A DNA stretch of 64,000 nt, taken from positions 3,348,001-3,412,000 of the forward strand of contig NZ_VFPL01000001.1 of assembly GCF_006716645.1 (NCBI RefSeq), written 5' to 3'. The DNA is from Arcticibacter tournemirensis. Its GTDB lineage: Bacteria; Bacteroidota; Bacteroidia; Sphingobacteriales; Sphingobacteriaceae. Shown piece by piece: positions 44,396-54,824 of this stretch (within the stretch, counting starts at the first letter, position 1; each line of letters opens with the position of its first letter). The notes under the pieces are model-generated. The model ran no database searches, was not told the origin of the DNA, and was given only the letters and a program-made list of their open reading frames with translations. Made by a program: the position numbers and the translations under genes.

Positions 44396-45925
44396 CTATT
44401 CCCATTCTATGGTAGCAGGTGGCTTGGAGCTGATATCGTATACGACTCTATTTATTCCCTTCACATTATTAATGATCTCATTAGAGATCTTTGCAAGCAA
44501 CTCGTAAGGAAGATGACTCCAGTCTGCTGTCATTCCATCAACAGAGCCTACTGCGCGAAGACAAATCACATTTTCGTAGGTACGTTCATCACCCATTACC
44601 CCTACAGACTGAACCGGGAGAAAAATTGCTCCTGCCTGCCATACTTTATCGTACCAGCCGGAGGTCTTTAAGTTGTTTATATATATGGCATCTGCCTCTT
44701 GCAGGATTGCAACTTTTTCTGCGGTGATTTCTCCTAAGATACGAATTGCAAGACCGGGACCGGGGAATGGATGACGACTAAGAATAATATCATCTATGCC
44801 CAATGCTCTGCCAACTTTCCGCACTTCGTCTTTAAAAAGCGTGTTAAGCGGTTCAATCACTTTCAGTTTCATAAAATCGGGCAAACCACCCACATTATGA
44901 TGCGATTTGATCGTCGCTGAAGGACCTTTAACGGATACCGACTCGATGACATCAGGATAAATCGTGCCTTGACCCAGCCATTTTACATCCTGAACTTCAT
45001 GTGCGGCATCATCAAATACTTCAATAAATACGCGGCCGATTATCTTTCTTTTCTGCTCCGGCTCTTTTATTCCGGTAAGTTGACTAATGAAGCGGTCCCG
45101 GGCATTAATTCCTCTTACATTAAGTCCCATGTGCTGATAAGAATCAAGCACCTGTTCAAACTCGTCCTTTCGGAGAAGACCATTATCAACAAAGATACAA
45201 TGCAGATTAGGACCAATGGCCTTATGCAGAAGCACCGCTGCTACCGACGAATCTACGCCGCCTGACAAGCCCAATACCACCTTATCAGTTCCAATTTTCT
45301 CACGTAGCGATGCGATTGTACTTTCAACGAACGAATCTGGAGTCCAGTCCTGTGAACATCCGCAAATGTCAACCAGGAAATTCTCCAGCAACTGTTTACC
45401 ATCGCTGCTGTGTGTTACCTCAGGATGAAACTGTATGCCATAGGTTTTCGACTCTTTTATATGGTATGCTGCAACTCTCACGGTATCGGTGCTGGCGATA
45501 ACCTCGAAGTCGTCAGGGATAGACGAAATAGTGTCGCCATGCGACATCCAAACCTGAGATCCTTCAGGTATATTCTTTAAGAGCGCGTGGCTATCATCTA
45601 TATATTGAAGGTTTGCCCTTCCATATTCTCTGATAGTCGACGGTATAACTTCTCCCCCTGAATAATGGGCAAAGTATTGCGCGCCGTAACATACACCTAG
45701 TACCGGATATTGATTGTGGAACTGCGATAATTCAACCTGAGGTGCATCATCCTGACGAACAGAATAAGGACTACCCGAAAGAATAATTCCTTTTACACTT
45801 TCATCAAACTCTGGAAGGTGATTAAATGGATGTATTTCACAATAAACGTTTAGTTCTCTAACTCTGCGGGCTATAAGCTGAGTATATTGCGAACCGAAAT
45901 CAAGAATGATAATTTTCTCTTGCAT
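44396..45925 (-). CDS. guaA: GMP synthase (glutamine-hydrolysing)
   Basis: 509 residues. Class I glutaminase domain with nucleophile in [10 protein letters not shown] near residue 78 and QFHPEVTH near 166; ATP-pyrophosphatase P-loop [10 protein letters not shown] near 217; C-terminal dimerisation domain ending [13 protein letters not shown]. It aminates XMP to GMP. The stop codon lies one base from heptamer block B. The gene starts 19 bp after the end of the M16 pair and may be read with it. Confidence 0.96.
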   Translation of the reverse strand: MQEKIIILDFGSQYTQLIARRVRELNVYCEIHPFNHLPEFDESVKGIILSGSPYSVRQDDAPQVELSQFHNQYPVLGVCYGAQYFAHYSGGEVIPSTIREYGRANLQYIDDSHALLKNIPEGSQVWMSHGDTISSIPDDFEVIASTDTVRVAAYHIKESKTYGIQFHPEVTHSSDGKQLLENFLVDICGCSQDWTPDSFVESTIASLREKIGTDKVVLGLSGGVDSSVAAVLLHKAIGPNLHCIFVDNGLLRKDEFEQVLDSYQHMGLNVRGINARDRFISQLTGIKEPEQKRKIIGRVFIEVFDDAAHEVQDVKWLGQGTIYPDVIESVSVKGPSATIKSHHNVGGLPDFMKLKVIEPLNTLFKDEVRKVGRALGIDDIILSRHPFPGPGLAIRILGEITAEKVAILQEADAIYINNLKTSGWYDKVWQAGAIFLPVQSVGVMGDERTYENVICLRAVGSVDGMTADWSHLPYELLAKISNEIINNVKGINRVVYDISSKPPATIEWE

Positions 45926-45944
45926 GGGCGAAGCTACTGAAAAT

Positions 45945-47219
45945 TTATTTTTTTCCTACAATTACCTTGTTAAATGAATCAAAATCGAGATAAAACCTTG
46001 CCAATTCAAGCAAAGTTTCTGAATTAATCTCCTTTACTGTTTTAATATACCTGTCGTAATAGTCATATTCAAGCCCCGAAAACCAGATGTTTTTAAATTT
46101 ATCAGCATGAGAAAACGCATTCTCCAGGCTCCCCAGAAAAGAGCCAAGCATATAATTTTTAACAAGATCAAGTTCTTCGGCAGGAATCAAATCAGTCTTT
46201 AACAGGTTAACTTCTTTCTCTATTTCAACCAACGTGGCCGCACATACATCAGCTCCAACCTCAGAGGCTATAAAAAAATACCCACTGTTGACAAGCGATA
46301 CTACAGCCGAGCCGATACCATAAGTGTACCCTTTATCCTCGCGGATATTAGACATCAACCTGGAGCCAAAATAACCGCCCAAAACGGTGTTCAGCACCTG
46401 AAGAGCAGGAAAATCAGGATGGCTCCGATTAACAGAAACCTTACCTATCCGGATAGCTGATTGCAGGGCTTCCGGCTTTTCGAGATAACGCAAAGAGGCT
46501 TCTTGCACAGGGAAAGAAAACACGTTATGAGAGACCTTTAAACTTGTGTCCCAATTATGTCCAAAATACTTATTAAGCAGTTCTATCACCCCCGAATCTA
46601 CCTTTCCCGACACTATGATACTGCAATTCTCCGGTTGATAAGCCTGATGAAAATACTCAATTAACTCATCGCGTCCAAGTCTGTCGTAATCCTCTGCCTG
46701 GGTGCTATATCCATAAAGAGAGTTGCCGAAAAGCATATTATTAAAAATACGACGGCTCTGAAAATCGTTCTTCTCCAGATTTACCATCAGCTTTTGCTTC
46801 TGGTTCCTTTTAAAAGTTTCAAGGTCGTCTTCAGGAAACACTGCATCTGTAACAATATCTTTAACAATTGGAAGGACACTATCAAGATGTTTACTCAGTG
46901 AATAGAGTGTTACAGATGAAATATCATAGTTGTAGTCCGTTTGAAGAAAAGCACCGTAATAATCAACCCTTTCGGCAATCTGATAAGCTGTTAAGGTGCT
47001 TGTACCTTCAACAAGCATTGCATTCACTGCATAAGCCTGAAGGGGTTTACTAATATTCCAGTTTACATTATTAAAGATCAGTTCTACCCTTACGAGCTCC
47101 TGTTCGCCGGCGTTAATCACGTACAACTGTATGCCATTGTTCAGAGTAACCGGCGCTGCTTTAATTATATTTATCTTTTCAACCTGCTTAAATGCAGGCG
47201 CTGTAGTTCTTTCAATCAT
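45945..47219 (-). CDS. M16-family peptidase homologue, catalytically inactive subunit
   Basis: 424 residues with the M16 fold but no HxxEH zinc motif in the N-terminal domain (the place reads [13 protein letters not shown]). It retains [20 protein letters not shown] near 290, the Arg/Tyr substrate-binding pair typical of the non-catalytic partner. It overlaps the active M16 gene by 4 bp, as in two-subunit M16B proteases. Together they probably cleave peptides or small proteins in the cytosol or periplasm; no signal peptide is visible. Confidence 0.85.
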   Translation of the reverse strand: MIERTTAPAFKQVEKINIIKAAPVTLNNGIQLYVINAGEQELVRVELIFNNVNWNISKPLQAYAVNAMLVEGTSTLTAYQIAERVDYYGAFLQTDYNYDISSVTLYSLSKHLDSVLPIVKDIVTDAVFPEDDLETFKRNQKQKLMVNLEKNDFQSRRIFNNMLFGNSLYGYSTQAEDYDRLGRDELIEYFHQAYQPENCSIIVSGKVDSGVIELLNKYFGHNWDTSLKVSHNVFSFPVQEASLRYLEKPEALQSAIRIGKVSVNRSHPDFPALQVLNTVLGGYFGSRLMSNIREDKGYTYGIGSAVVSLVNSGYFFIASEVGADVCAATLVEIEKEVNLLKTDLIPAEELDLVKNYMLGSFLGSLENAFSHADKFKNIWFSGLEYDYYDRYIKTVKEINSETLLELARFYLDFDSFNKVIVGKK

Positions 47220-48454
47220 TTATTTGCCAGATATAGTAGTGTAGACGAATTTTCTTTAGTAAACACAGACTCCGCACGTTTTTTCAGCTGTTCCGCACTT
47301 ATACGGAAGTATCTTTCGGTCTCCTTATTCAAATCTTCTGCGTTGCCGAACAACTCGAAGAATGCCAGGTTCATTGCTTTGTCAAGAAGGTTCATCTCAG
47401 AAAAAACCATTGTTGATTCAACCTTATTCTTAACCTTTATCAGTTCGTGATCCTTCACTAGCTCTGTTCTGAGCATTTCAAGCTCATCCCATATTGCTCT
47501 CTCTGCATCTTCAATCGTCACTCCCTGCAGGGGTTTCCCTTCGACTACAAATAATCCGGGATCATGACTTCCGGTAACATAGGCATTAATGTCACTGAAA
47601 AGCTTTTTATCTTTTATAAGATTTACATGAAGGCGGGATGAGTTGCCCTGAGAAAGGATATCTGATAATAATTCTGATTCGTAATAGCCCTGATCGGTTC
47701 GTCCGGGAATATGGAAAGCGATATATATAGCATTCAGAGGAACATCGGCATATACGGTTTCACGCCGTTCTTCACGCTGCTGTGGTTCTGCAGGAAGGCT
47801 TCGGACTTGAGTTTCGCCCGATGGAATAGATCCAAACCATTTTTCAGCGAGCTTGATAACCTCTTCAGTCGACACGTCGCCTCCAACCACCATAATCGCA
47901 TTGGAAGGGTTATAGTGCTTAGTAAAGAATGCTTTAACATCCTCAATAGAAGCGTTTTCTATATGTGATAATTCTTTACCAATGGTGGCCCAACGGTAAG
48001 GATGTACCTTATAAGCGAGGGGCCGCAGTTTTAACCAAACATCTCCATAGGGCTGGTTGAGATAGCGTTGTTTAAACTCTTCGGCTACTACATTACGTTG
48101 CACTTCAAGGCTTTTTTCGGAGAAGGCCAGGCTTAACATCCTGTCGCTTTCCAGCCAAAATGCTGTTTCGAGGTTAGAAGCCGGAAGTGTAATATAATAG
48201 TTTGTAATATCGTTGCTTGTGAAGGCATTGTTCTCGCCGCCAACACGTTGTAACGGCTCGTCATATGAAGGAATGTTTACCGATCCACCAAACATAAGGT
48301 GTTCAAAAAGATGAGCAAAACCTGTTTTTTCCGGATCCTCATCTCTCGCTCCTACATTGTATAATATGTTCACTACCGCCATCGGCGTAGTATGATCTTC
48401 GTGAACAAGAACTCTTAGTCCATTGCTTAAAGTTATTCTGTTAAATGTTACCAT
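47216..48454 (-). CDS. M16-family zinc peptidase, active subunit
   Basis: 412 residues with the inverted zinc motif HLFEH (residues about 47-51) and downstream glutamates in the NAFTSNDITNYYITLP region. It lacks the Arg/Tyr pair of its partner, so the two subunits are complementary. A minus-strand TACCTTTG (48487-48480), a -7 element, lies about 26 bp upstream. First gene of the pair, translationally coupled to the inactive subunit by an ATGA overlap. Confidence 0.88.
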   Translation of the reverse strand: MVTFNRITLSNGLRVLVHEDHTTPMAVVNILYNVGARDEDPEKTGFAHLFEHLMFGGSVNIPSYDEPLQRVGGENNAFTSNDITNYYITLPASNLETAFWLESDRMLSLAFSEKSLEVQRNVVAEEFKQRYLNQPYGDVWLKLRPLAYKVHPYRWATIGKELSHIENASIEDVKAFFTKHYNPSNAIMVVGGDVSTEEVIKLAEKWFGSIPSGETQVRSLPAEPQQREERRETVYADVPLNAIYIAFHIPGRTDQGYYESELLSDILSQGNSSRLHVNLIKDKKLFSDINAYVTGSHDPGLFVVEGKPLQGVTIEDAERAIWDELEMLRTELVKDHELIKVKNKVESTMVFSEMNLLDKAMNLAFFELFGNAEDLNKETERYFRISAEQLKKRAESVFTKENSSTLLYLANK

Positions 48455-48507
48455 TCAGGGACTGTTTCGATGTAAGCGGCAAAGGTAATTGTTTTACGCA
48501 GAAAGCC

Positions 48508-48623
48508 TGAAAATTGAAAGTGGAAAGTTGAGAGGAAAGGTTAAGGTAAAAAAGTTGAATGTTCAAGGTTGAGGGTTCAAGGTCCTTTTAAAGCAGAAAC
48601 AAAAAAGTTGAAGGTTGAAAGTT
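48508..48623. repeat. Heptamer repeat block C (word AAGTTGA/CAAGGTT)
   Basis: Eleven consecutive 7-bp units at 48508-48584 (core GAAAGTT or CAAGGTT) and three more at 48603-48623, separated by an unrelated 18 bp. It lies in the 466-bp gap between the divergent M16 and pyrG genes; the -7 boxes of both genes are outside the block. Confidence 0.85.
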
Positions 48624-48694
48624 CAGATTGAAAGCGAAGATTGAGATAACACATCAGCAATAGGATATAATAATATTAACAGCATTCTCAGTAA

Positions 48695-48770
48695 CCAATA
48701 GCTAATGGCAGATAGCTGAGGCTAATAGCTAATGCCTGATAACAAACGCCTGACAGCTAATAGTTAACTA
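48695..48770. repeat. Heptamer repeat block D (word CTAATAG)
   Basis: Eleven units in 7-bp steps (one is 6 bp), e.g. CTAATAG at 48722-48728 and 48757-48763. It is in the same divergent M16/pyrG gap as block C, but its word is unrelated. Confidence 0.8.
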
Positions 48771-48844
48771 ACAACGAATGATGAATGTTAATATCTATTT
48801 CGACTGCTTTCTGCTTTTACCTTTCGGCTTTGAGCTTTTTTACA

Positions 48845-48852
48845 TAACTTTG
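48845..48852 (+). promoter_or_regulatory. -7 element for pyrG
   Basis: TAACTTTG fits TAnnTTTG; it is 68 bp before the pyrG ATG at 48921. The -33 box is weak (TTT near 48822). Confidence 0.55.
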
Positions 48853-48920
48853 TAACCCGTACAAAAGCATGATCGGCCTGCGATAAAAAGCAGGTATTTC
48901 ATGAAAACCCATCAATAATC

Positions 48921-50531
48921 ATGACCAAATATATTTTTGTTACGGGCGGCGTAACTTCGTCGTTAGGAAAAGGCATAATTTCTGCTTCATTAGCTAAACT
49001 TTTACAGGCACGCGGCTATCGTGTTACAATTCAAAAGTTTGATCCCTATATCAATATTGATCCGGGAACACTTAATCCCTATGAACACGGTGAATGTTAT
49101 GTTACGGAAGACGGAGCGGAGACCGACCTTGACCTTGGTCATTACGAACGTTTTTTAAACGTTCCCACATCGCAGGCGAACAATATTACCACCGGCAGGA
49201 TCTACCAGAATGTTATCAACAAAGAGCGGGAAGGCGCTTATCTTGGGAAAACGGTACAGGTTGTACCGCATATTACGGATGAGATCAAACGTAATATTAG
49301 GATCCTGGGTGAGAACGGACAGTACGACATCGTGATCACTGAGCTCGGTGGTACGGTAGGCGACATTGAGTCGTTGCCTTATATCGAGGCTGTAAGGCAG
49401 TTCAGATGGGAAACCGGTGCAAATAATTCCCTGGTTATTCATCTTACATTAATTCCTTTTCTTGCAGCCGCTGGCGAACTGAAGACCAAACCAACTCAGC
49501 ACTCTGTAAAGATGTTACTGGAATACGGTATACAACCGGATATACTTGTCTGCCGTACAGAACACCATCTGTCTGCTGATCTGAGACGTAAAATTGCTTT
49601 ATTCTGTAACGTCAATATTAACGCAGTTGTCGAATCAATCGATGCTTCAACTATTTACGATGTACCTCTTCTAATGCTCAAAGAGCAGCTTGATAAGACT
49701 GTTCTTGCCAAGCTGAAGCTATCCCATAAAAATGAGCCGAACCTTGAAAACTGGAAGAACTTTTTAGGACACCTGAAGAACCCGACATCCGAGATCCGCA
49801 TCGGACTTGTGGGTAAATACGTGGAGCTGCCCGATGCTTATAAATCTATCAATGAAGCATTTATTCATGCAGGTGCGAGCAACGAGTGTAAGGTAAAGGT
49901 TGTATGTGTGCATTCTGAAAGTATTACAGACGAAAATGTTGAGGAGCGGCTGGAAGGGATGCACGGAGTTTTGGTTGCCCCTGGATTCGGAAACCGTGGG
50001 ATCGAAGGTAAAATCACAGCGATAAAGTACGTGAGAGAGAACAATATTCCATTCTTTGGAATTTGTCTTGGAATGCAGTGTGCAGTGATTGAATTTGCCA
50101 GAAACGTACTTGGCCTTACCGGCGCTCATAGTACTGAAATGGATGAAAATACCCCCTACCCGGTTATATCCATGATGGAAGAGCAGAAAAAGATAAAAAA
50201 TAAAGGAGGAACAATGCGCCTTGGCGCTTATACCTGCGACCTTAAAAAAGGAACTAAAGCTGCGCTGGTATATGGTAAGCCACAGATATCTGAGCGCCAC
50301 CGCCACCGCTTCGAATTTAACAACGAATATCTGAAACAGTATGAAGATGCAGGAATGATCGCATCGGGTATTAACCCCGATAACAATCTTGTAGAAATTA
50401 TGGAGTTAAAACATCACAATTTTTTTCTGGCTGCGCAATTTCATCCGGAATTAAAATCAACGGTTGCTAATCCTCACCCACTTTTTGTTAACTTTGTCGC
50501 CGCTTCTTTGGCATTTGCCAGAAAAAAATAA
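48921..50531 (+). CDS. pyrG: CTP synthase
   Basis: 536 residues. N-terminal synthetase domain starts [24 protein letters not shown] (P-loop) with the conserved [15 protein letters not shown] segment; C-terminal class I glutaminase has GFGNRG near 356, nucleophile in [10 protein letters not shown] near 384 and AQFHPE near 512. It converts UTP to CTP with glutamine or ammonia. It is followed 27 bp later by yidC, probably in one transcript. Confidence 0.97.
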   Translation: MTKYIFVTGGVTSSLGKGIISASLAKLLQARGYRVTIQKFDPYINIDPGTLNPYEHGECYVTEDGAETDLDLGHYERFLNVPTSQANNITTGRIYQNVINKEREGAYLGKTVQVVPHITDEIKRNIRILGENGQYDIVITELGGTVGDIESLPYIEAVRQFRWETGANNSLVIHLTLIPFLAAAGELKTKPTQHSVKMLLEYGIQPDILVCRTEHHLSADLRRKIALFCNVNINAVVESIDASTIYDVPLLMLKEQLDKTVLAKLKLSHKNEPNLENWKNFLGHLKNPTSEIRIGLVGKYVELPDAYKSINEAFIHAGASNECKVKVVCVHSESITDENVEERLEGMHGVLVAPGFGNRGIEGKITAIKYVRENNIPFFGICLGMQCAVIEFARNVLGLTGAHSTEMDENTPYPVISMMEEQKKIKNKGGTMRLGAYTCDLKKGTKAALVYGKPQISERHRHRFEFNNEYLKQYEDAGMIASGINPDNNLVEIMELKHHNFFLAAQFHPELKSTVANPHPLFVNFVAASLAFARKK

Positions 50532-50558
50532 TATTTAGAAAGAGGATATCAGCAAATA

Positions 50559-52403
50559 ATGGATAGAAACACGTTCACAGGGCTATTTTTAATCTTAATT
50601 ATTCTTATTGGGTTTACGTATCTTACTAAGCCTTCGGAAGAAGAGATCAAGAGAGAGAGAATAGTACAAGATTCTATAGCCCGTTCAAAAACAACAAAAG
50701 ATACAGCGGCTATTGCTGCTAATGCGTCGCCGGTCAAAAAGGATACTACACCCACTGTTGATTCTGCAGTGTTGGGCGGGCCTTTCGGCCCAGCCAATCA
50801 GGGCACAGCATCAACGGTAGTTCTTCAGAACGAACACCTGAAAGTTAATCTTAGCACCAAAGGAGGCAGAATTGCATCGGTAGAATTAAAGGAATATAAA
50901 ACCTATGATAAGAAACCTGTAATTCTTTTTAACGAAGAAGAAAGTAATTTTGGATTGGTATTTAATGCAGGTAATGCCGTTATCAGTACAAAAAACCTTT
51001 ACTTCATTCCTTCCGCCAGCCAGTTGACTGTAAGCAGCAAGGATTCAGGAGCGGTTACCATGCGCTTAAATTATTCACCGGAACAGTATATCGATTATAT
51101 TTACTCTTTAAAGGGCGGTAGTTATAAGGTAGATCTCACTATTGTTACCAAAGGACTGCAGAAGGTGATTTCACCTACTCAGCCTCTCTCTCTAAACTGG
51201 GAAGCGACTTTAAGACAGAAAGAAAAAGACCTTAATAGTGAACACCGCTATTCAGGCGCCTATTTTAACCACGCCGAAAACGAAGTTGATCATATTGGTA
51301 CTACCAAAGATGAGAAAAAAGATCTTGGCGAAGACGGTAAGATCAAATGGATCTCCTTTAAACAACACTTCTTTTCCAATGTGCTGATTGCCAGGAACGG
51401 ATTTGATAAAGGAACGCTTTCTGTTACCACATCCTCTGCCCCTGGTATTGTAAAATCGTTTGCAGCCAGTATGCAGCTCGCAGCCCCTAAACAGGATGTG
51501 AACACGTATCCTCTTGAGTTTTATTTCGGACCAAACCGCTTTACTACTTTAAAGTCTCAGGGATATGACCTTGAACGTCAGATTGACCTGGGATGGGGCC
51601 CGCTGAAATGGATCAACAGGGTTGCTGTAATTCCGCTTTTCAATGGTCTGGAGGCGCTTGGATGGGGATATGGTTTAATCATCCTCGTTTTGACTATCAT
51701 CTTAAAGCTTGTTCTTACTCCGCTAACGTATAAATCTTACCTGTCTATGGCCAAGATGCGTGTGCTAAAGCCCGAGATGGATGAAATAAAAGCGAAAGTT
51801 GGCGAAGACAACGCAACATTGCTCCAGCAGGAATACCTTAAGCTCTATAAGAAAGCAGGAGTAAATCCCCTTGGTGGTTGTATCCCGATGGTATTACAGC
51901 TGCCAATAGTAATGGCCTTCTTCTTTTTCTTCCCCAACCTCTTTGAGCTAAGGCAGGAAAGCTTTTTGTGGATGAAGGATTTGTCGACATACGACTCGGT
52001 AATCAACTTTGCCAAAATACCGTTGATCAACGTTGACCACATTAGCTTAATGTGTTTACTGATGACCCTTTCAACTCTGGTAATCACCTACTTCAATAAT
52101 CAGACGTCCGGTGCAACAGGCCAGATGAAATATATAGGTTATATCACACCGGTAATTTTCCTTGGTGTGTTGAACAGCTACCCTGCAGGTTTAAATTACT
52201 ATTATTTCCTCGCTAACTTATTAACGTTTGTACAGCAAATGATTATACGGCAGTGGGTGAATGATGATAAGATTCACGCCCGTATTCAGGAGAATAAAAA
52301 GAAGCCAACTACCGAAAAGAAGAAATCAAAGTTCCAGCAACGCATGGACGACTATATGCGTCAGCAACAAGCTAAGGCAAAGGAACAACCTAAGAAAAAA
52401 TAA
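50559..52403 (+). CDS. yidC: Membrane protein insertase YidC
   Basis: 614 residues: N-terminal membrane anchor (FTGLFLILIILIGFTYL), a large periplasmic beta domain to about 350, then the five-helix Oxa1/Alb3 core starting LFNGLEALGWGYGLIILVLTIILKLVLTPLTYKSY, and a Lys/Gln-rich C-terminal tail. It inserts and folds inner-membrane proteins with or without SecYEG. The length and the pyrG-yidC order are usual for Bacteroidota. Confidence 0.96.
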   Translation: MDRNTFTGLFLILIILIGFTYLTKPSEEEIKRERIVQDSIARSKTTKDTAAIAANASPVKKDTTPTVDSAVLGGPFGPANQGTASTVVLQNEHLKVNLSTKGGRIASVELKEYKTYDKKPVILFNEEESNFGLVFNAGNAVISTKNLYFIPSASQLTVSSKDSGAVTMRLNYSPEQYIDYIYSLKGGSYKVDLTIVTKGLQKVISPTQPLSLNWEATLRQKEKDLNSEHRYSGAYFNHAENEVDHIGTTKDEKKDLGEDGKIKWISFKQHFFSNVLIARNGFDKGTLSVTTSSAPGIVKSFAASMQLAAPKQDVNTYPLEFYFGPNRFTTLKSQGYDLERQIDLGWGPLKWINRVAVIPLFNGLEALGWGYGLIILVLTIILKLVLTPLTYKSYLSMAKMRVLKPEMDEIKAKVGEDNATLLQQEYLKLYKKAGVNPLGGCIPMVLQLPIVMAFFFFFPNLFELRQESFLWMKDLSTYDSVINFAKIPLINVDHISLMCLLMTLSTLVITYFNNQTSGATGQMKYIGYITPVIFLGVLNSYPAGLNYYYFLANLLTFVQQMIIRQWVNDDKIHARIQENKKKPTTEKKKSKFQQRMDDYMRQQQAKAKEQPKKK

Positions 52404-52412
52404 AACAGGTTT

Positions 52413-52443
52413 AACAACTGAAAGCAGACTGCTTTCAGTTGTT
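52413..52443 (+). terminator. Terminator after pyrG-yidC
   Basis: A perfect 13-bp stem, AACAACTGAAAGC (52413-52425) with its complement at 52431-52443, around a 5-nt loop and followed by ATTCTT. Confidence 0.8.
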
Positions 52444-52517
52444 ATTCTTAAAATCATCCCGTTTACGTAACTCCTTCACCAGATAAACCCTTCATCAACA
52501 GATCCACACCTGGCTTG

Positions 52518-52587
52518 TTAAAAGAGTTAATTGAGTTATTGAACGCCGTTTCAGGCTTTCAACCTTACGCTGTCAACTCTTAACTTT
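52518..52587. repeat. Possible decayed heptamer block (type C word, minus strand)
   Basis: Read on the minus strand, these 70 bp divide into ten 7-bp units, several resembling block C (AAAGTTA, AAGGTTG). The match is weak and the call uncertain. Confidence 0.3.
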
Positions 52588-52613
52588 ATTCTGTGAGGAA
52601 GCCTAAAAAGACA

Positions 52614-53795
52614 CTATTGTCTGTCCTTCTTCATCAGCTTTTTCCTCTTTACTAATACATAAAACAGCGCTATAAATGTAACCCCAGCTGAAAGGTAGAA
52701 GTTTAAGGGAATGTTACTGATAACATCCTGATAGATCCAGCCTGCGAATAACGCTCCGAGGCCAATACCGGCCTCAAGTGCGATATACATCGTTGCCATT
52801 GCTTTTCCGCGGCGATCGGGATGACTCAGGTCGGCGGTCCAGGCATTGGTTGCCGGCGACAATACACCGGTAGCAATGCCATAAACTACAGAAGCTACAA
52901 GCAACATGCCGACGGAGGTTGCATACCCTATCAGGATGAAAGCCACTCCAAGAATAAATAAAGCCACTATAATTACCTTGACGCGTCCATACTGATCTGA
53001 CACTTTTCCTGCCACAAAGCGGATAAGCAAAGAAGATATCGTAAAGGTCATGAAGAACAAGCCTTTGTTCGCTATCCCGAGGTGATCAGCCCAGTCTGGC
53101 ACCAGCGTGAGCAAGACGCCATAACCCATATACGAGAGGAATGTTACCAGGGCAGCGGGAAGTACTCGGCCCTCAATGATCTCATTTGGAGAGATCTTTA
53201 GAAGTGAAAAGCTAAACTTATGCTTAATCTTCACCGTCTCTTTCATGTTCATGAGAATAACGATAGACATGAGAGCAAAAAGCGAGGAGCAATAAAACAA
53301 TACATTTATGGAATAATATGCTGTAATAGCGCTTCCTATAGCCGGCCCTATAGCCATTCCTGTACTAAAACACAATCCATGGATTCCGATTGCTTCTCCC
53401 CAACGACTTACAGGAATAATATCCGCGACATATGCAGCTGTTGCGGTAGGTTTAAATCCGGTCGAAAACCCATGCAGTAAGCGCAGAAAAAGAAAACCAG
53501 AAACGGTGGTTAACACAGGATAAAGGAACCCACAAACAAAACATACTATTGATCCAACCGCCATTACCGGTACACGTCCTATAGTATCGGTTAGCTTTCC
53601 GCTGAAGGGTCGTGATATGCCAGCCGTTACAGTGAACAATGCGATAATTAGACCTTTATATTCCGCTCCTCCCATGGCGCTTAGGTAAGCCGGAAGTTCA
53701 GGGATGAGCATGTTAAAGCTGGCCGAGAAAAGCAGAGAACTGAGGCAAAGAAGGCCGAACGACCAATTGTATATAGGGTGATGTTGTCGCAACAT
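52614..53795 (-). CDS. MFS transporter
   Basis: 393 residues, 12 membrane helices; GKLTDTIGRVPVM between helices 2 and 3 is the MFS motif A, repeated in the second half as GKVSDQYGRVKVI. Drug/sugar efflux type by appearance, substrate unknown. TACTTTTG on the minus strand (53813-53806) is a -7 box 11 bp from the ATG, back to back with the queG promoter. Confidence 0.88.
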   Translation of the reverse strand: MLRQHHPIYNWSFGLLCLSSLLFSASFNMLIPELPAYLSAMGGAEYKGLIIALFTVTAGISRPFSGKLTDTIGRVPVMAVGSIVCFVCGFLYPVLTTVSGFLFLRLLHGFSTGFKPTATAAYVADIIPVSRWGEAIGIHGLCFSTGMAIGPAIGSAITAYYSINVLFYCSSLFALMSIVILMNMKETVKIKHKFSFSLLKISPNEIIEGRVLPAALVTFLSYMGYGVLLTLVPDWADHLGIANKGLFFMTFTISSLLIRFVAGKVSDQYGRVKVIIVALFILGVAFILIGYATSVGMLLVASVVYGIATGVLSPATNAWTADLSHPDRRGKAMATMYIALEAGIGLGALFAGWIYQDVISNIPLNFYLSAGVTFIALFYVLVKRKKLMKKDRQ

Positions 53796-53805
53796 AATGA
53801 AGGCG

Positions 53806-53846
53806 CAAAAGTAAGAACTATCCGAATAAATTATTAGCTATCTTTG
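53806..53846. promoter_or_regulatory. Divergent -7 boxes of the MFS gene and queG
   Basis: Minus-strand TACTTTTG (53813-53806) and plus-strand TATCTTTG (53839-53846) face outward in a 57-bp gap. Both are within 7-11 bp of their start codons, so both mRNAs would be almost leaderless. The close packing makes mutual interference likely. Confidence 0.55.
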
Positions 53847-53852
53847 TATTAT

Positions 53853-54818
53853 ATGTTTACCAATGCAACGAAATACAGCAAACTCATTAAGGATGAAGCT
53901 TTAAAGCTTGGATTTATGTTCTGTGGTATTTCAAAAGCTACCTATCTTGAAGAGGAGGCTCCACGACTCGAGGCATGGCTTAGTCAGGGCAAGCATGGTA
54001 AAATGGCATACATGGAAAACCACTTCGATAAGCGACTCGATCCACGTAAGCTGGTAGAAGGTGCAAAGTCGGTAATTTCGTTGGGACTTAATTATTATAC
54101 CGATGCCCAACCAATCGACACCATGGCCCCGAAAATTTCTAAATATGCTTATGGCAAGGATTATCACGATGTTATTAAAGAAAAGCTGAAAGAACTGTTT
54201 AAGATAATGTCTGATAATATAGGCGATATAGGAGGACGCGCATTTGTAGACTCTGCACCGGTTCTTGACAGGGCGTGGGCCAAAAGGTCCGGACTGGGGT
54301 GGATTGGCAAAAACTCAAACCTCATCAACAAGCATAGCGGATCATTCTTCTTTCTGGCAGAATTAATTGTAGACCTGGAACTGGAATATGATATGCCCCT
54401 CGCCAAAGACCACTGTGGCACCTGTACCCGGTGTATTGATGCCTGCCCTACCGAAGCTATTGTAGCTCCACAAGTTGTTGATGGTAGCCGATGCATCTCC
54501 TATCTCACCATTGAGCTGAAAGAAGAGCTGCCAATTGAATTTAAAGATAAGATGGATAACTGGATGTTTGGATGCGATATCTGCCAGGACGTTTGTCCAT
54601 GGAATCGTTTCTCTACCCTGCATAATGAAGCTGCGTTTACACCGCATCCATCCTTGCTTGACATGAATAGAACCGAATGGGAGGAGATCACAGAAGATAT
54701 ATTTCAACAGCTATTTAAAGGATCGCCTGTCAAACGAACGAAATTTACCGGACTAAAGAGAAATATCGATTTTCTGAGAACTCTCGAAAATGTCCCCTCC
54801 TTTACAGAAGGGGACTAA
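53853..54818 (+). CDS. queG: Epoxyqueuosine reductase
   Basis: 321 residues from the ATG at 53853 (an upstream in-frame TTG at 53844 lies inside the -7 box and is rejected). Cobalamin-binding N-terminal domain with [10 protein letters not shown] near residue 70, [30 protein letters not shown] near 135 and two 4Fe-4S motifs, [12 protein letters not shown] near 190 and [11 protein letters not shown] near 240. It performs the last step of queuosine synthesis in tRNA anticodons. Confidence 0.94.
   Translation: MFTNATKYSKLIKDEALKLGFMFCGISKATYLEEEAPRLEAWLSQGKHGKMAYMENHFDKRLDPRKLVEGAKSVISLGLNYYTDAQPIDTMAPKISKYAYGKDYHDVIKEKLKELFKIMSDNIGDIGGRAFVDSAPVLDRAWAKRSGLGWIGKNSNLINKHSGSFFFLAELIVDLELEYDMPLAKDHCGTCTRCIDACPTEAIVAPQVVDGSRCISYLTIELKEELPIEFKDKMDNWMFGCDICQDVCPWNRFSTLHNEAAFTPHPSLLDMNRTEWEEITEDIFQQLFKGSPVKRTKFTGLKRNIDFLRTLENVPSFTEGD
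54792..54815. terminator. Stem-loop overlapping the end of queG
   Basis: GTCCCCT (54792-54798) pairs with AGGGGAC (54809-54815) around a 10-nt loop, and the stem sits in the last codons of queG before the TAA. It is probably a terminator shared by the convergent queG and exonuclease genes, although the T-tracts are weak. Confidence 0.5.
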
Positions 54819-54824
54819 AATATC

